From: JACVRW01 sp963814095
GTDB lineage: Bacteria; Actinomycetota; Thermoleophilia; Solirubrobacterales; Thermoleophilaceae
Length of the DNA: 64,000 nucleotides
Direction: 5' to 3'
NCBI GenBank assembly: GCA_963814095.1
Contig: CAWFBT010000002.1
Coordinates: 1 to 64,000, forward strand
Positions 1-7,399 of the stretch are shown piece after piece. Position 1 is the first letter of the stretch, and each line of letters opens with the position of its first letter. The translations under genes were made by a program, and so were the position numbers. The notes under the pieces were generated by a model. That model made no database searches and was not told the origin of the DNA. It worked only from the letters and a program-made list of their open reading frames with translations.

Positions 1-2
1 TC

Positions 3-473
3 GAAAACATCGAGGCCGATTTCCTGAGGATCACCTCGGAGGTCGCTTGGGCCACCGTCGCGACCGTCGACGGCGAGGGTCGACCGCGCACCCGCATCCT
101 CCATCCGTACTGGGAGGCTGTCGACGGCCGGCCGGTGGGCTGGATCGGAACGAGCCGCTCCGCGCTCAAGTCGAGGCACCTGGCCGCCAACCCCCATGTC
201 TCGGTCGCCTACTGGTCGCCCAAGCAGGAAACAGCCCATGCGGAATGCCGCGCGTCGTGGGTGGACGACCAGCGTGAGCGGGTCTGGAACCTCTATCTCG
301 AGGCTGAGCCGCCGCTCGGCTACGACCCGGGGAAGCTCGCGCCGTGGAAGGACGGGCCGCTCGGCGGTGTCTTCTCCGTCCTGCGGCTCGACCCCTGGCG
401 CGTGATGGTGCTGACGAACGACGACGCGGCGGCGGGCCGCTTCTACGAGCGGTACTGGCGGGACGGTGAGTAG
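3..473 (+). CDS. Pyridoxamine 5'-phosphate oxidase family protein (5'-partial)
   Basis: The reading frame is open from the left edge, so the true start lies outside the window. The visible protein has the FMN-binding split-barrel pattern: an early strand WATVATVDGEGRPRTR, then the WIGTSRSALKSRHLAANPHVS segment typical of flavin-binding general-stress proteins, and a late W-R-V strand. This family binds FMN or F420 and reduces small substrates; the substrate here cannot be told. It ends in TAG at 471-473, overlapping by 8 bp the GTG of the next gene, so the two are probably co-transcribed. Family call is firm, specific function unknown. Confidence 0.8.
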   Translation, partial: ENIEADFLRITSEVAWATVATVDGEGRPRTRILHPYWEAVDGRPVGWIGTSRSALKSRHLAANPHVSVAYWSPKQETAHAECRASWVDDQRERVWNLYLEAEPPLGYDPGKLAPWKDGPLGGVFSVLRLDPWRVMVLTNDDAAAGRFYERYWRDGE

Positions 474-1000
474 GCGCTTCGCCGCCCTGGTGCTCGCGGG
501 CTGTGCGCTAGGGCTCGGCGTCGGCTGCGGCTCGGACGATCCGAAGACCTTCGACGAGGACGGCTTTGCGATCACGGTTCGAGTATCCGGGGAACTTCGA
601 GCGCACCACGGACGTCAGGACCGAGCAGGACGAGGGCGAGGCCGAGAAGTCGGTGGCGCTCGCGATGTCCGAGGACAACGCGATCTTCGTGCAGCGCTAT
701 GGCCTGACCCGGACGGTCACGCCCGAGCTCGCGGACGCCGTCAAGACGGAGCTCGACAAGGTGCTGAGCCGGCTGGCCGGCACCGAGGCGAGCGGCCGGC
801 GGATCGACGTCGGCGGCCCGATCGCGTTCCGCTACGAGATCGACCGGCTCCAGGAGCCCGAGAACGGGCGCAGCACGATCGTGGCCGTGTTCGACGGCGA
901 CAAGGAGTACTTCATCAACTGCCAGTCGGTCCCGGACGGGCGCGAGGAGCTCGAGGAGGCCTGTGACATGGCGATCGACACGCTTGCGCTGAAGAGCTAG
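466..1000 (+). CDS. Predicted lipoprotein, interrupted by a +1 frameshift near 577
   Basis: GTG at 466 starts a short signal peptide with a lipobox ending in Cys (GVGCGS), so the mature protein should be lipid-anchored outside the membrane. The frame is good to DEDGFAIT; from about 578 coding continues one base later with FEYPGNFERTTDV and runs to TAG at 998-1000. One extra base (a G at 576/577) explains the break. Restored length is about 177 residues. The mature part has no motif I recognise; it contains two Cys near the C-terminus that could pair. Sequencing error is the likeliest cause of the break because both halves look fully coding. Confidence 0.6.
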
Positions 1001-1146
1001 CGCTCGGCGAAGCTGATCTCGCGCGCGCCGCTGACCGACCAGCGCCCGCGCTGCCAGCCGATGCGCGTGCCGTCCGCGAGCCGGACCGCGGCCCGGCCGA
1101 GCGGTGGGGTGCGGGACCGGCGCGCGCCTCGCCGCCGGCCGCCCAC
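997..1146 (-). pseudogene. Possible short or decayed gene, function unknown
   Basis: On the minus strand a 49-codon frame from a GTG at 1146 ends at a TAG inside the CTAG at 997-1000, the same shared-stop arrangement seen at four other convergent junctions in this window. The C-terminal part (RLADGTRIGWQRGRWSVSG, then AREISFAER) has protein-like composition, while the first 20 residues are arginine-rich frame noise. It may be the tail of a gene whose beginning was lost, or a short real gene. No Shine-Dalgarno is visible. Confidence 0.2.
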
Positions 1147-1177
1147 AGCCGCAGCTGTTGAAATCGAGTGAAATGGT

Positions 1178-1690
1178 CTACACGAGCGTGCGCCGGTACT
1201 CGACCAGCTCCATGCCCCCGAGGGTCTCCTCGGCGAACGCGTCGCCGACGCTTCGCCAGCCCTCGCGCTCGTAGAAGCCGCGGGCGCGCAGCTGCCTCGC
1301 CGGCGTGTAGAGGCGGAACTCCGTGTAGCCGCGCTTGCCCGCCTCGTCGAGCACGGCGGCGTGCAGCTGGGTGGCGATGCCGGTGCCCCAATGCTCGCGG
1401 CGGACGAACATCTGCCACAGATGCGCGAGCGTCGGGTCGTCGAGCGGGTAGCTCGAATGCAGCGAGGCCGGGATCAGCGCGATGTGGCCGACGAGCGCCC
1501 CGTCCACCTCGGCAACCTGGCACCAGACCGCCGGGTTTCGCAGCCGCACCCGGATCGGGTCCTCCTCGACCGGCGGCGGCGACCAGCCGGGTGGAGCGAT
1601 GTCGCGGTAGCCGTCGAAGGCGAGCTCGAGGGTGTGCGCGATCTCGCCGGCATCCGCGGGAGTCGACGTCCTGAAGCGCACGGCGGCCAC
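1178..1690 (-). CDS. GNAT-family N-acetyltransferase
   Basis: A 170-residue protein with the GNAT fold: N-terminal RFRTSTPADAGEIAHTLELAF (strand 1/helix 1), the central LVGHIALI strand, then LWQMFVRREHWGTGIATQLH, which fits the acetyl-CoA-binding motif A (R-x-x-W/G-x-G-I/A) near residues 90-110, and a C-terminal GFYEREGWRSVGD motif B. It transfers an acetyl group from acetyl-CoA to an amine; the acceptor is unknown. The GTG start at 1690 is supported by a TAGCCT hexamer 7 nt upstream. Monocistronic. Confidence 0.85.
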   Translation of the reverse strand: MAAVRFRTSTPADAGEIAHTLELAFDGYRDIAPPGWSPPPVEEDPIRVRLRNPAVWCQVAEVDGALVGHIALIPASLHSSYPLDDPTLAHLWQMFVRREHWGTGIATQLHAAVLDEAGKRGYTEFRLYTPARQLRARGFYEREGWRSVGDAFAEETLGGMELVEYRRTLV

Positions 1691-1697
1691 GCGAGCG

Positions 1698-1703
1698 AGG
1701 CTA
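1698..1703 (-). promoter_or_regulatory. Candidate leaderless -10 element (TAGCCT)
   Basis: On the minus strand TAGCCT lies 7 nt before the GTG of the acetyltransferase gene and no Shine-Dalgarno is present. The spacing would put the transcript start at or next to the start codon. The -35 region is not recognisable. Confidence 0.4.
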
Positions 1704-1780
1704 ACGGTTCACAGAGCCGTCACGCGAGTTCGCCCGTCGGTAACCGAAACCCGTCCGTTGCAGGCGAATCTTGCCCCCAG

Positions 1781-1915
1781 ATGATCCCGACGCCCGTCAC
1801 TAAGGCGGACCCCCACACCTGGGAGCACGCGCTCGACCAGCTCGCCGCCGGCTACCGGCGCGCGCTCGGCGCGACGGCGCTCAGCGGCGGCGAAGCCCGC
1901 CGAACAGCCGCTTGA
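1781..1915 (+). CDS. Possible 44-residue hypothetical protein
   Basis: A short frame from ATG at 1781 to TGA at 1913-1915. The first 30 residues (including PHTWEHALDQLAAGYRRALG) read like an amphipathic helix of a real protein, but the last third overlaps the 3' end of the convergent PRC-barrel-like gene in antisense. No ribosome site is visible. It could be the 5' part of a truncated gene or chance coding. Confidence 0.25.
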   Translation: MIPTPVTKADPHTWEHALDQLAAGYRRALGATALSGGEARRTAA

Positions 1916-2207
1916 CGGAGCCGGTCACGCGGGGCCCCTCTTCGGGCGGCCCGAGCTCGGCCACCTGAGCGGCTGTGATGCTGAGCGTGACGGCGCGTTC
2001 GGCCGTACGCACGACCTCGGGCGCGTCCACGAAGCGCTCGGCGCCGTCGGAGCCGCGGATCACGAGCCCGTCGAAGATGTGCTCGCGGTAGTTGTCGAGC
2101 ACGCGAACCACGCTGCCGACGTTCTGCCCGTCCGAGCTGATCACCGGCGTGCCGGGCTGAACAGCCGTGTAGTGAACAGCGATGCCGTCGTCTTCGATCG
2201 GGGCCAT
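1881..2207 (-). CDS. PRC-barrel-like domain protein
   Basis: A 108-residue soluble protein. Residues 15-60 (TPVISSDGQNVGSVVRVLDN, followed by a strand with FDGLVIRG) follow the PRC-barrel pattern, in which a small beta-barrel carries a 'property plus linkage' turn. The C-terminus is basic (KRLFGGLRRR). Such proteins often bind other proteins or membranes; no partner is identifiable. It starts 4 bp after the stop of the upstream small membrane protein gene on the same strand, so the two probably form an operon. I chose ATG 2207 because upstream in-frame sequence overlaps the neighbour and looks non-coding. Confidence 0.6.
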   Translation of the reverse strand: MAPIEDDGIAVHYTAVQPGTPVISSDGQNVGSVVRVLDNYREHIFDGLVIRGSDGAERFVDAPEVVRTAERAVTLSITAAQVAELGPPEEGPRVTGSVKRLFGGLRRR

Positions 2208-2211
2208 GTCC

Positions 2212-2442
2212 TCAGCGTGGCAGAAGCAGTCCGGTTTGCTCGACCTCTCCGCCCTCGTGCTCCTCGGTTGCGGCGACGTAGATGCCGGTGCCGATGGCCG
2301 CGAGCGTGAGCACGATCGAGATCGCCGCCACCCCGCGCGCAGCGCCGTCGGTGGAGGGGAAGTCCTCACGAGTGACCCCGATGAAGGTCACGAGCAGGGC
2401 CCACAGGGCGAGGATGATCCCGCACACGTGAAAGGCGTTCAC
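2212..2442 (-). CDS. Small two-helix membrane protein
   Basis: A 76-residue protein with two hydrophobic segments (CGIILALWALLVTFIGV at about 7-23 and VAAISIVLTLAAIGTGIYVA at about 38-57) and a charged tail (EEHEGGEVE). The connecting loop has the TREDFP sequence. Function unknown. The GTG start at 2442 has TAGCTT 8 nt upstream, suggesting leaderless transcription. It leads the operon with the PRC-barrel-like gene. Confidence 0.6.
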   Translation of the reverse strand: MNAFHVCGIILALWALLVTFIGVTREDFPSTDGAARGVAAISIVLTLAAIGTGIYVAATEEHEGGEVEQTGLLLPR

Positions 2443-2450
2443 GGCGGCGA

Positions 2451-2456
2451 AAGCTA
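2451..2456 (-). promoter_or_regulatory. Candidate leaderless -10 element (TAGCTT)
   Basis: TAGCTT on the minus strand sits 8 nt before the GTG of the small membrane protein gene. No Shine-Dalgarno lies between them. Confidence 0.35.
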
Positions 2457-2517
2457 CCGGAACCTGGGGCGGTTCACGGCCTTGTCACGGGAGCAGGCGA
2501 TTCGCTCTCGAAGCTGT

Positions 2518-2733
2518 ATGGAGATGGCCCCGCTTATCGACAGCATCATCAGCGTGATGGGCTCGCAGCGCGGCCGCCGGCCGGTCTGCCTCGTCTGCGG
2601 CCGCGGCATCGCCCCGGGCGAGGACCTGATGCGCCTGCGCGGTGAGACGGTCGTCCATCGGCGCTGCGCGACCTACGAAATGCGCCGCCGCCCCAAGGGC
2701 GCCGAGCGGCTCGGCTACCCGCGCTCGCGCTGA
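2518..2733 (+). CDS. Small CxxC protein (zinc-ribbon-like)
   Basis: A 71-residue basic protein. PVCLVCGRGI (Cys-x2-Cys) and a later HRRC give a possible Cys/His zinc site of treble-clef or ribbon type across about residues 22-51. Size and charge suggest nucleic acid or protein binding, but that is inference. ATG 2518 and ATG 2524 are both usable starts. It faces the next gene convergently with 3 bp between stops. Confidence 0.55.
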   Translation: MEMAPLIDSIISVMGSQRGRRPVCLVCGRGIAPGEDLMRLRGETVVHRRCATYEMRRRPKGAERLGYPRSR

Positions 2734-2736
2734 GCC

Positions 2737-3012
2737 CTACTTGTGGCCGGCCGGCACGCGCCGGCGCCCGCGAAGCGTGCGCACGCGCGTGGGCGACGAG
2801 GGCAGCGGGCCCGTGTGCTGCCCGCGCCGAGGCGGCTTCGGCATCGGTCCGCGCGGGTGCGGCCGCGGATCCCGGTCGGAGCCGCCGTCGTCCCTGCGGT
2901 CGGCCGCCGGGAGCGGCGGGTCCTTCACCGCCCACCAGACGATGTAGAGGAGCATGAAGATCGGGATCTTCAGTACCAGAGCCAGCCAGAAGACGGCCCA
3001 GAAGCCTTCCAT
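2737..3012 (-). CDS. Single-pass membrane protein with basic Pro/Arg-rich tail
   Basis: A 91-residue protein with one N-terminal hydrophobic helix (FWAVFWLALVLKIPIFMLLY, about 4-23) followed by WWAVKDPP and a long disordered tail rich in Arg, Pro and Asp. Likely anchored in the cytoplasmic membrane with the tail in the cytoplasm (positive-inside rule). Function unknown. TACGAT lies 7 nt before ATG 3012. Confidence 0.55.
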   Translation of the reverse strand: MEGFWAVFWLALVLKIPIFMLLYIVWWAVKDPPLPAADRRDDGGSDRDPRPHPRGPMPKPPRRGQHTGPLPSSPTRVRTLRGRRRVPAGHK

Positions 3013-3019
3013 CGCAGGG

Positions 3020-3025
3020 ATCGTA
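3020..3025 (-). promoter_or_regulatory. Candidate leaderless -10 element (TACGAT)
   Basis: TACGAT on the minus strand is 7 nt before ATG 3012 of the single-pass membrane protein gene, without a Shine-Dalgarno. Confidence 0.35.
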
Positions 3026-3051
3026 CCCGGAATCTCCGATCGCAGGCATTT

Positions 3052-3067
3052 GACAAATAGTTTTGTC
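3052..3067. promoter_or_regulatory. Dyad GACAAA-N4-TTTGTC, likely operator of the HTH gene
   Basis: A perfect 6-bp inverted repeat with 4-bp spacer, AT-rich in a GC-rich background, ends 18 bp before the GTG at 3086. It overlaps a TTGACA (3050-3055) that could be the -35 box. This is where an autoregulating HTH repressor would bind. Confidence 0.5.
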
Positions 3068-3085
3068 TAATGAACACTGACGTGC

Positions 3086-3649
3086 GTGCAGACCGCCGTC
3101 GATGTCTCGCGCGCCAGGCTCTCGCCGCTCCGCCGCCGGGTGCTCGCCGAGCTCCGCGAGCCCGCCTCCGCGACCGCGCTCGCGGCGCGGCTGGGTGAGA
3201 GCCGCCAGAGCGTCAACTACCACGTGCGCGAGCTCGAGCGCGCCGGCCTCGTCGAGCTCGTCGAGGAGCGCCGCCGCCGCGGCTTCACCGAGCGGGTCGT
3301 GCAGGCCCGGGCGCGCGCGGTGGTCGCCGACCCCGAGGTGATCGGCGACCTCGACGCCGTGACCGAGACCCAGGACCGCTTCGCCGCCGACGCCCTGCTG
3401 GCGCTGGCCGCACGATCGCTGGGCGACGTGGCGGAGATGCGCGAGCGGGCGAGCGCGCAGGGACGGCGGCTCGTGACCTTTGCAATCGAGGCCGACGTCG
3501 GCTTCGAGCGCCCCGCCGACATCGAGCGCTTCGCGGACGCACTCGCCGAGCGGATCGCCGAGCTCGCGGCCGAGTTCAGCTCGGGCAGATCACGCCGCCG
3601 TTTCCGGCTGATCGCGGGCGGCTACCCGAAACCCAAGGAGGAGCGATGA
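3086..3649 (+). CDS. Winged helix-turn-helix (ArsR-like) transcriptional regulator
   Basis: A 187-residue protein. Residues 10-75 form a winged HTH: SPLRRRVLAELREPASATAL then ALAARLGESRQSVNYHVREL as the recognition helix, and a basic wing ERRRRGFTERV. The C-terminal 100 residues are helical and could sense a ligand or dimerise. It is coupled by a 4-bp overlap (ATGA) to an SRPBCC-domain gene, an arrangement typical of ArsR/AHSA1 pairs in actinobacteria. The AT-rich dyad just upstream suggests autoregulation. GTG 3086 is chosen because the HTH starts soon after. Confidence 0.8.
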   Translation: MQTAVDVSRARLSPLRRRVLAELREPASATALAARLGESRQSVNYHVRELERAGLVELVEERRRRGFTERVVQARARAVVADPEVIGDLDAVTETQDRFAADALLALAARSLGDVAEMRERASAQGRRLVTFAIEADVGFERPADIERFADALAERIAELAAEFSSGRSRRRFRLIAGGYPKPKEER

Positions 3650-4300
3650 CAGACCAGAGGCCGTTTCGCGTCGAGGTGGTGGTCGAGGCGCCTCGCGAGG
3701 AGGTCTGGCGCGCCCTGACCGAGCCCGAGCGGGTGGCGCGCTGGTTCGGCTGGGACTACGACGGGCTCGCGAGCGAGATCCAGTACATCTTCGTCGACCA
3801 CGCCCGCCACGAGCCGCCGCGGCTGATCGAGCTCGACGACGGCCAGGACAACCAGACCATCGAGCTGATCGAGGAGGGGCCCCGGACGCGCGTGATCTGC
3901 GTTCCGCCCCGGCCCGCTGGGCGGGGCGGACTGGGACGAGCTCTACGAGGACGTGCGCGAGGGCTGGATCACGTTCTTCGCCCAGCTGCGTCACTCGGTC
4001 GAGCGCCATCCCGAGGAAGACCGGCGCACGATCAGGCTGACCGGCGAGGCGGGTCCGGCAGAGGTCGTGGAGGCGCTCGGGCGCGAGCTCAGCGGGCCCG
4101 TCTGGCACCAGGGCCGCTTCCAGCACGTGGTCGCGGCCGGAGGCGACGGCGACCTGCTCGTGGGCGTGCATCCGAAGCTGCCGGTCGACTCGCGCGAGCG
4201 CGGCCCGATCTCGGTCATCGTTACGAGCTACGGCCTCGGCGACGAGGCATTCGCCGGCCTGGGTGAGCGCTGGCAGTCGTGGTGGCGGGAGCTCACGTGA
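3646..4300 (+). CDS. SRPBCC (AHSA1-like) domain protein, frameshifted near 3915-3932
   Basis: The first 90 residues (FRVEVVVEAPREEVWRALTE, then RVARWFGWDYDG) are the N-terminal half of a START/Bet v1-like helix-grip fold that binds a hydrophobic ligand. Around 3915-3932, in a run of GGG/GGGG, the frame slips by one extra base; coding resumes as DELYEDVREGWITFFAQLRH and ends in TGA 4298-4300. The rest (about 110 residues) looks like a second SRPBCC-type lobe ending in ERWQSWWRELT. Restored length is about 217 residues. Probably partner of the upstream regulator; GTGA overlap with the following decarboxylase gene. Confidence 0.65.
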
Positions 4301-5511
4301 CGGATCCGTCCTTCGACGCCGATCGCGCCGGCCTCGAGGCGGCGCTGGGCCTGCTGCTCCGCGAGCTCGCCGACCCATCCGGCGCGGCACTCGAGCTGCC
4401 CGCCGCTCTGCCGACGGAGGGCGCCGGCGACCTCGCGGCGCTCGAGCGGCTTGCGCCCTCGGTCGTCGGCGGCGCGCGCCGGCTCGGCGCTCCCGGCTTC
4501 CTCGCGCACATGGACCCGCCAACGCCGTGGGTGGCCTGGGCGGGCGCGCAGTGGGCCGCCGCGCTCAACCAGAACCTGCTGCACCCGGACACGGCGCCCG
4601 TCGCCCGCGAGCTCGAGGAGCGCGTGATCGCCTGGCTCTCGCCCTTCTTCGGCATGTCGGGCGGCCACCTCGTGCCGGGCTCCTCGGTTGCGAACCTCAC
4701 CGCGCTCTGGGCGGCGCGCGAGCTGCGCGGCATCGAGGAGGTTGTGGCCTCGAAGGCCGCGCATCTGAGCGTCGCCAAGGCGGCGGCTCTGCTCGGCCTG
4801 CGCTACCGGCAGGGCGACCTTCGCGAACCGGGTGACGTGTCGCGGGCAGCCCTCGTGCTGACCGCCGGCACGACCGTCACGGGCGCTGTCGATCCGCTCG
4901 GCGCGGGCCCGGACGCCGCCTGGCGACACGTCGACGCCGCGTGGGCCGGCCCGCTGCGCCTGAGCGAGCGCCATGCGTCCCTGCTCGACGGGATCGAGGC
5001 GGCAGACTCGGTCGCCCTCTCGGGGCACAAGTGGCTCTTCCAGCCCAAGGAGTCGGCGCTGGTGCTGTTCGCCGATGCCGACCGGGCCCACGAGGCGATC
5101 TCGTTCGGGAGCGGCTACCTCGCGAAGCCGAACGTCGGCGTGCTCGGCTCCCACGGCGCCGCGGCGCTGCCGCTCGCGGCCACGCTGCTCGCCTGGGGCC
5201 GCTTGGGGACCGCCGAGCGAATCGACCGCTGCATGGACATCGCCGCCCGGCTCTGCGAGCTGATCGAGGCAGACGAGCGGCTCGAGCTGTGCTCGGGCCC
5301 CGAGACGGGGATCGTGGTCTGGCGCCCGCTCGGCGATGTCGACCTCGACGCGCTGCGCTCTGCCATGGAGAGCGGGTTCGTGTCGATCACGGAGCTCGGC
5401 GGCGAGCGGCGGCTGCGCTCGGTTTCGGCCAACCCGATGGCCGACCCGGAGCTGGTGGTGGCGGAGGTCCTGCGCGCCGCTACGCGGTTGGGACGGACTC
5501 GATCGTCGTGA
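4297..5511 (+). CDS. PLP-dependent group II decarboxylase/aminotransferase-like enzyme
   Basis: A 404-residue fold-type I PLP enzyme. GFLAHMDPP and LNQNL near the start and the VPGSSVANLTALWAAR segment resemble group II amino-acid decarboxylases; SGHKWLFQPK near residue 245 carries the expected Schiff-base lysine preceded by His. It is somewhat shorter than usual group II decarboxylases (450-550). Substrate unknown. GTG 4297 overlaps the SRPBCC stop (GTGA), so it belongs to the HTH-SRPBCC operon. Its 3' end overlaps the convergent kinase gene by 32 bp. Confidence 0.7.
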   Translation: MTDPSFDADRAGLEAALGLLLRELADPSGAALELPAALPTEGAGDLAALERLAPSVVGGARRLGAPGFLAHMDPPTPWVAWAGAQWAAALNQNLLHPDTAPVARELEERVIAWLSPFFGMSGGHLVPGSSVANLTALWAARELRGIEEVVASKAAHLSVAKAAALLGLRYRQGDLREPGDVSRAALVLTAGTTVTGAVDPLGAGPDAAWRHVDAAWAGPLRLSERHASLLDGIEAADSVALSGHKWLFQPKESALVLFADADRAHEAISFGSGYLAKPNVGVLGSHGAAALPLAATLLAWGRLGTAERIDRCMDIAARLCELIEADERLELCSGPETGIVVWRPLGDVDLDALRSAMESGFVSITELGGERRLRSVSANPMADPELVVAEVLRAATRLGRTRSS

Positions 5512-6403
5512 TGCTGCGGAACTTCTCGTAGCGCGCGTCGATCTCCTCGCGCGTGAGCCGCTGGCCGCGCTCCGAGCCGAACTCCTCGACCCAGAAGGAC
5601 GCGAGTGTCGAGCCGTAGGTCATCGCCCGGCGCAGCGTGCTCTCGTCGAGCGAGCGGCCCGCTGAGTCGAGGTAGCCGAGGAAGCCGCCGGCGAACGAGT
5701 CGCCGGCGCCCGTGGGGTCGACGACCGTCTCGAGCGGGAAGGCCGGCAGGGCGAAGAAGCCGTCCTCGGTGAACAGCGCGGCGCCGTACTCGCCCTGCTT
5801 CGCGACGATCACACGCGGGCCCATCTCCATCACCTTCCGGGTGGCGCGCACGAGGTTCGGCTCCTCGGTGAGCATGCGGAGCTCGGCGTCGTTCAGGAAC
5901 AGGATGTCGACCATCCCGATGGTCCGGACGAGCGAGTCGCGGGCCGACTGGATCCAGTAGTTCATCGAGTCGAGCCCGGCGACCTGGGCGCCGGTGCACT
6001 GCTCGCGCACCTCGCGCTGCAGGTCGGGCTGGATGTTCGCCAGGAACAGGAGCTCGGCATTGCGCGAGCCCTCTGAGAGCTTCGGCTGGAAGTCTCCGAA
6101 GACGTTGAGCTGGGTGTCGAGCGTCTTCGCCGTGTTGAAGTCGTACTCGTACTCGCCCGCCCAGAAGAAGGTCTTGCCACCCTCGACGTGCTCGATGTCC
6201 TCGGTGTTGACGCCGCGGCCGTGCAGCACGGCGTACTCCTCGTCGCCGAAGTCGTCACCGACCGGCCCAACCACCCGCACGTCGGTGAAGTAGCTCGCCG
6301 CGAGCGAGAAATGAGTAGCCGCCCCACCGAGGATGCGCTCGCGTTCGCCAAAGGGCGTCTTGATCGCGTCGAACGCGATCGATCCGACAACTGTGACCGA
6401 CAT
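5480..6403 (-). CDS. PfkB-family carbohydrate/nucleoside kinase
   Basis: A 307-residue ribokinase-fold protein. The N-terminal GSIAFDAIKTP and GGAATHFSLAAS motif and the C-terminal DPTGAGDSFAGGFLGYL signature (anion hole and catalytic Asp) identify PfkB. It phosphorylates a sugar or nucleoside with ATP; the MNYWIQ motif in the middle resembles adenosine/sugar kinases of Chloroflexi and actinobacteria but the substrate is uncertain. ATG 6403 is preceded by TAGCCT at 10 nt. Divergent from the quinone oxidoreductase gene. Confidence 0.85.
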   Translation of the reverse strand: MSVTVVGSIAFDAIKTPFGERERILGGAATHFSLAASYFTDVRVVGPVGDDFGDEEYAVLHGRGVNTEDIEHVEGGKTFFWAGEYEYDFNTAKTLDTQLNVFGDFQPKLSEGSRNAELLFLANIQPDLQREVREQCTGAQVAGLDSMNYWIQSARDSLVRTIGMVDILFLNDAELRMLTEEPNLVRATRKVMEMGPRVIVAKQGEYGAALFTEDGFFALPAFPLETVVDPTGAGDSFAGGFLGYLDSAGRSLDESTLRRAMTYGSTLASFWVEEFGSERGQRLTREEIDARYEKFRSITTIESVPTA

Positions 6404-6413
6404 GCGGCGGGAG

Positions 6414-6442
6414 AGGCTAGTGGACGCCTGCGGCAATAGGCT
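6414..6442. promoter_or_regulatory. Divergent promoter region: TAGCCT (-) and TAGGCT (+)
   Basis: Minus-strand TAGCCT (6414-6419) lies 10 nt before ATG 6403; plus-strand TAGGCT (6437-6442) lies 6 nt before ATG 6449. No Shine-Dalgarno precedes either start, so both transcripts are probably leaderless or nearly so. Confidence 0.45.
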
Positions 6443-6448
6443 GCGCCG

Positions 6449-7399
6449 ATGCGTGCCGTTCAGATAGAGGAGTTCGGCGGCCCCGAGGTGCTCAAGCTGG
6501 TCGATCTGCCGACGCCGTCGCCCGGCGACGGTGAGGTCCTGATCGAGGTCACTCGTGCCGGCATGAACTTCGCGGACACCCATCAGCGCGAGAACACGTA
6601 CCTGGCGCGCTACGAGGTGCCGCTGGTCCTCGGCGGCGAGGTGGCGGGCACGACTCCGGACGGCCAGCGCGTCGTTGCGCTGCTGCCGAGCGGCGGCTAC
6701 GCGCAGTACGCGGTCGCGCCGGAGGCGACGGTCTTCCCGATCCCGGACGGTCTGGACGAGGATGCGGCGCTGGCGCTGCTGATTCAGGGCCTGACCGCGT
6801 GGCACCTGTTCCGCACGTCGGCCAAGCTCGGTGTTGGTGAGTCGGTGGTGGTGGTGTCGGGCGCCGGCGGCGTCGGGTCGCTGGCCTTGCAGCTCGCGAA
6901 GCCGTTCGGGGCGGGGCGGGTGATCGCGACCGCCTCGACTGAGGAGAAGCGCTCGCTCTGCCTGTCGCTCGGGGCGGACGCCGCCGTCGATCCGGCGGTT
7001 GAGGACCTGAAGGGCGCCTTGATCTCGGCGAACGACGGCAACCAGGTGGATGTGGTGTTGGAGATGTCCGGTGGGCCGGTGTTCACCGCTTGCTCTGAGG
7101 CCCTCGCCCCGTTCGGGCGGATCGTCGCCTACGGGATCGCGGGCCGCGAGCAGAACACCGTCGAGACCGGGCGCCTGATGCGAAAGAGCCGCGCCGTGGT
7201 CGGCTTCTGGCTGATGCACTGCCTGGGCCGCCGCGACATGATGGAAGAGCCGCTCGCGGACCTCTTCGACCGCGCGGCCCGCGGCGAGCTGCGGCCGCAG
7301 GTCGGCCACACCTACGGGCTGTCCGAAGTGCGCCAGGCCCACGAGGACCTTCAGGGGCGGCGGACGACGGGCAAGCTGCTGCTGGACCCGTCGGGGTAG
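6449..7399 (+). CDS. Zinc-independent quinone oxidoreductase (MDR family)
   Basis: A 316-residue medium-chain dehydrogenase/reductase. The N-terminal GroES-like domain (MRAVQIEEFGGPEVL, GMNFADTHQRENTY) lacks the Cys/His zinc ligands of alcohol dehydrogenases; the Rossmann domain carries VVSGAGGVGSLALQLAK for NADPH binding. It ends in the usual DLQGRRTTGKLLL motif. It reduces quinones or enones with NADPH in the cytoplasm. Its last 49 bp overlap the 3' end of the convergent AbiEi/DUF559 gene, an unusually long tail-to-tail overlap. Confidence 0.9.
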   Translation: MRAVQIEEFGGPEVLKLVDLPTPSPGDGEVLIEVTRAGMNFADTHQRENTYLARYEVPLVLGGEVAGTTPDGQRVVALLPSGGYAQYAVAPEATVFPIPDGLDEDAALALLIQGLTAWHLFRTSAKLGVGESVVVVSGAGGVGSLALQLAKPFGAGRVIATASTEEKRSLCLSLGADAAVDPAVEDLKGALISANDGNQVDVVLEMSGGPVFTACSEALAPFGRIVAYGIAGREQNTVETGRLMRKSRAVVGFWLMHCLGRRDMMEEPLADLFDRAARGELRPQVGHTYGLSEVRQAHEDLQGRRTTGKLLLDPSG

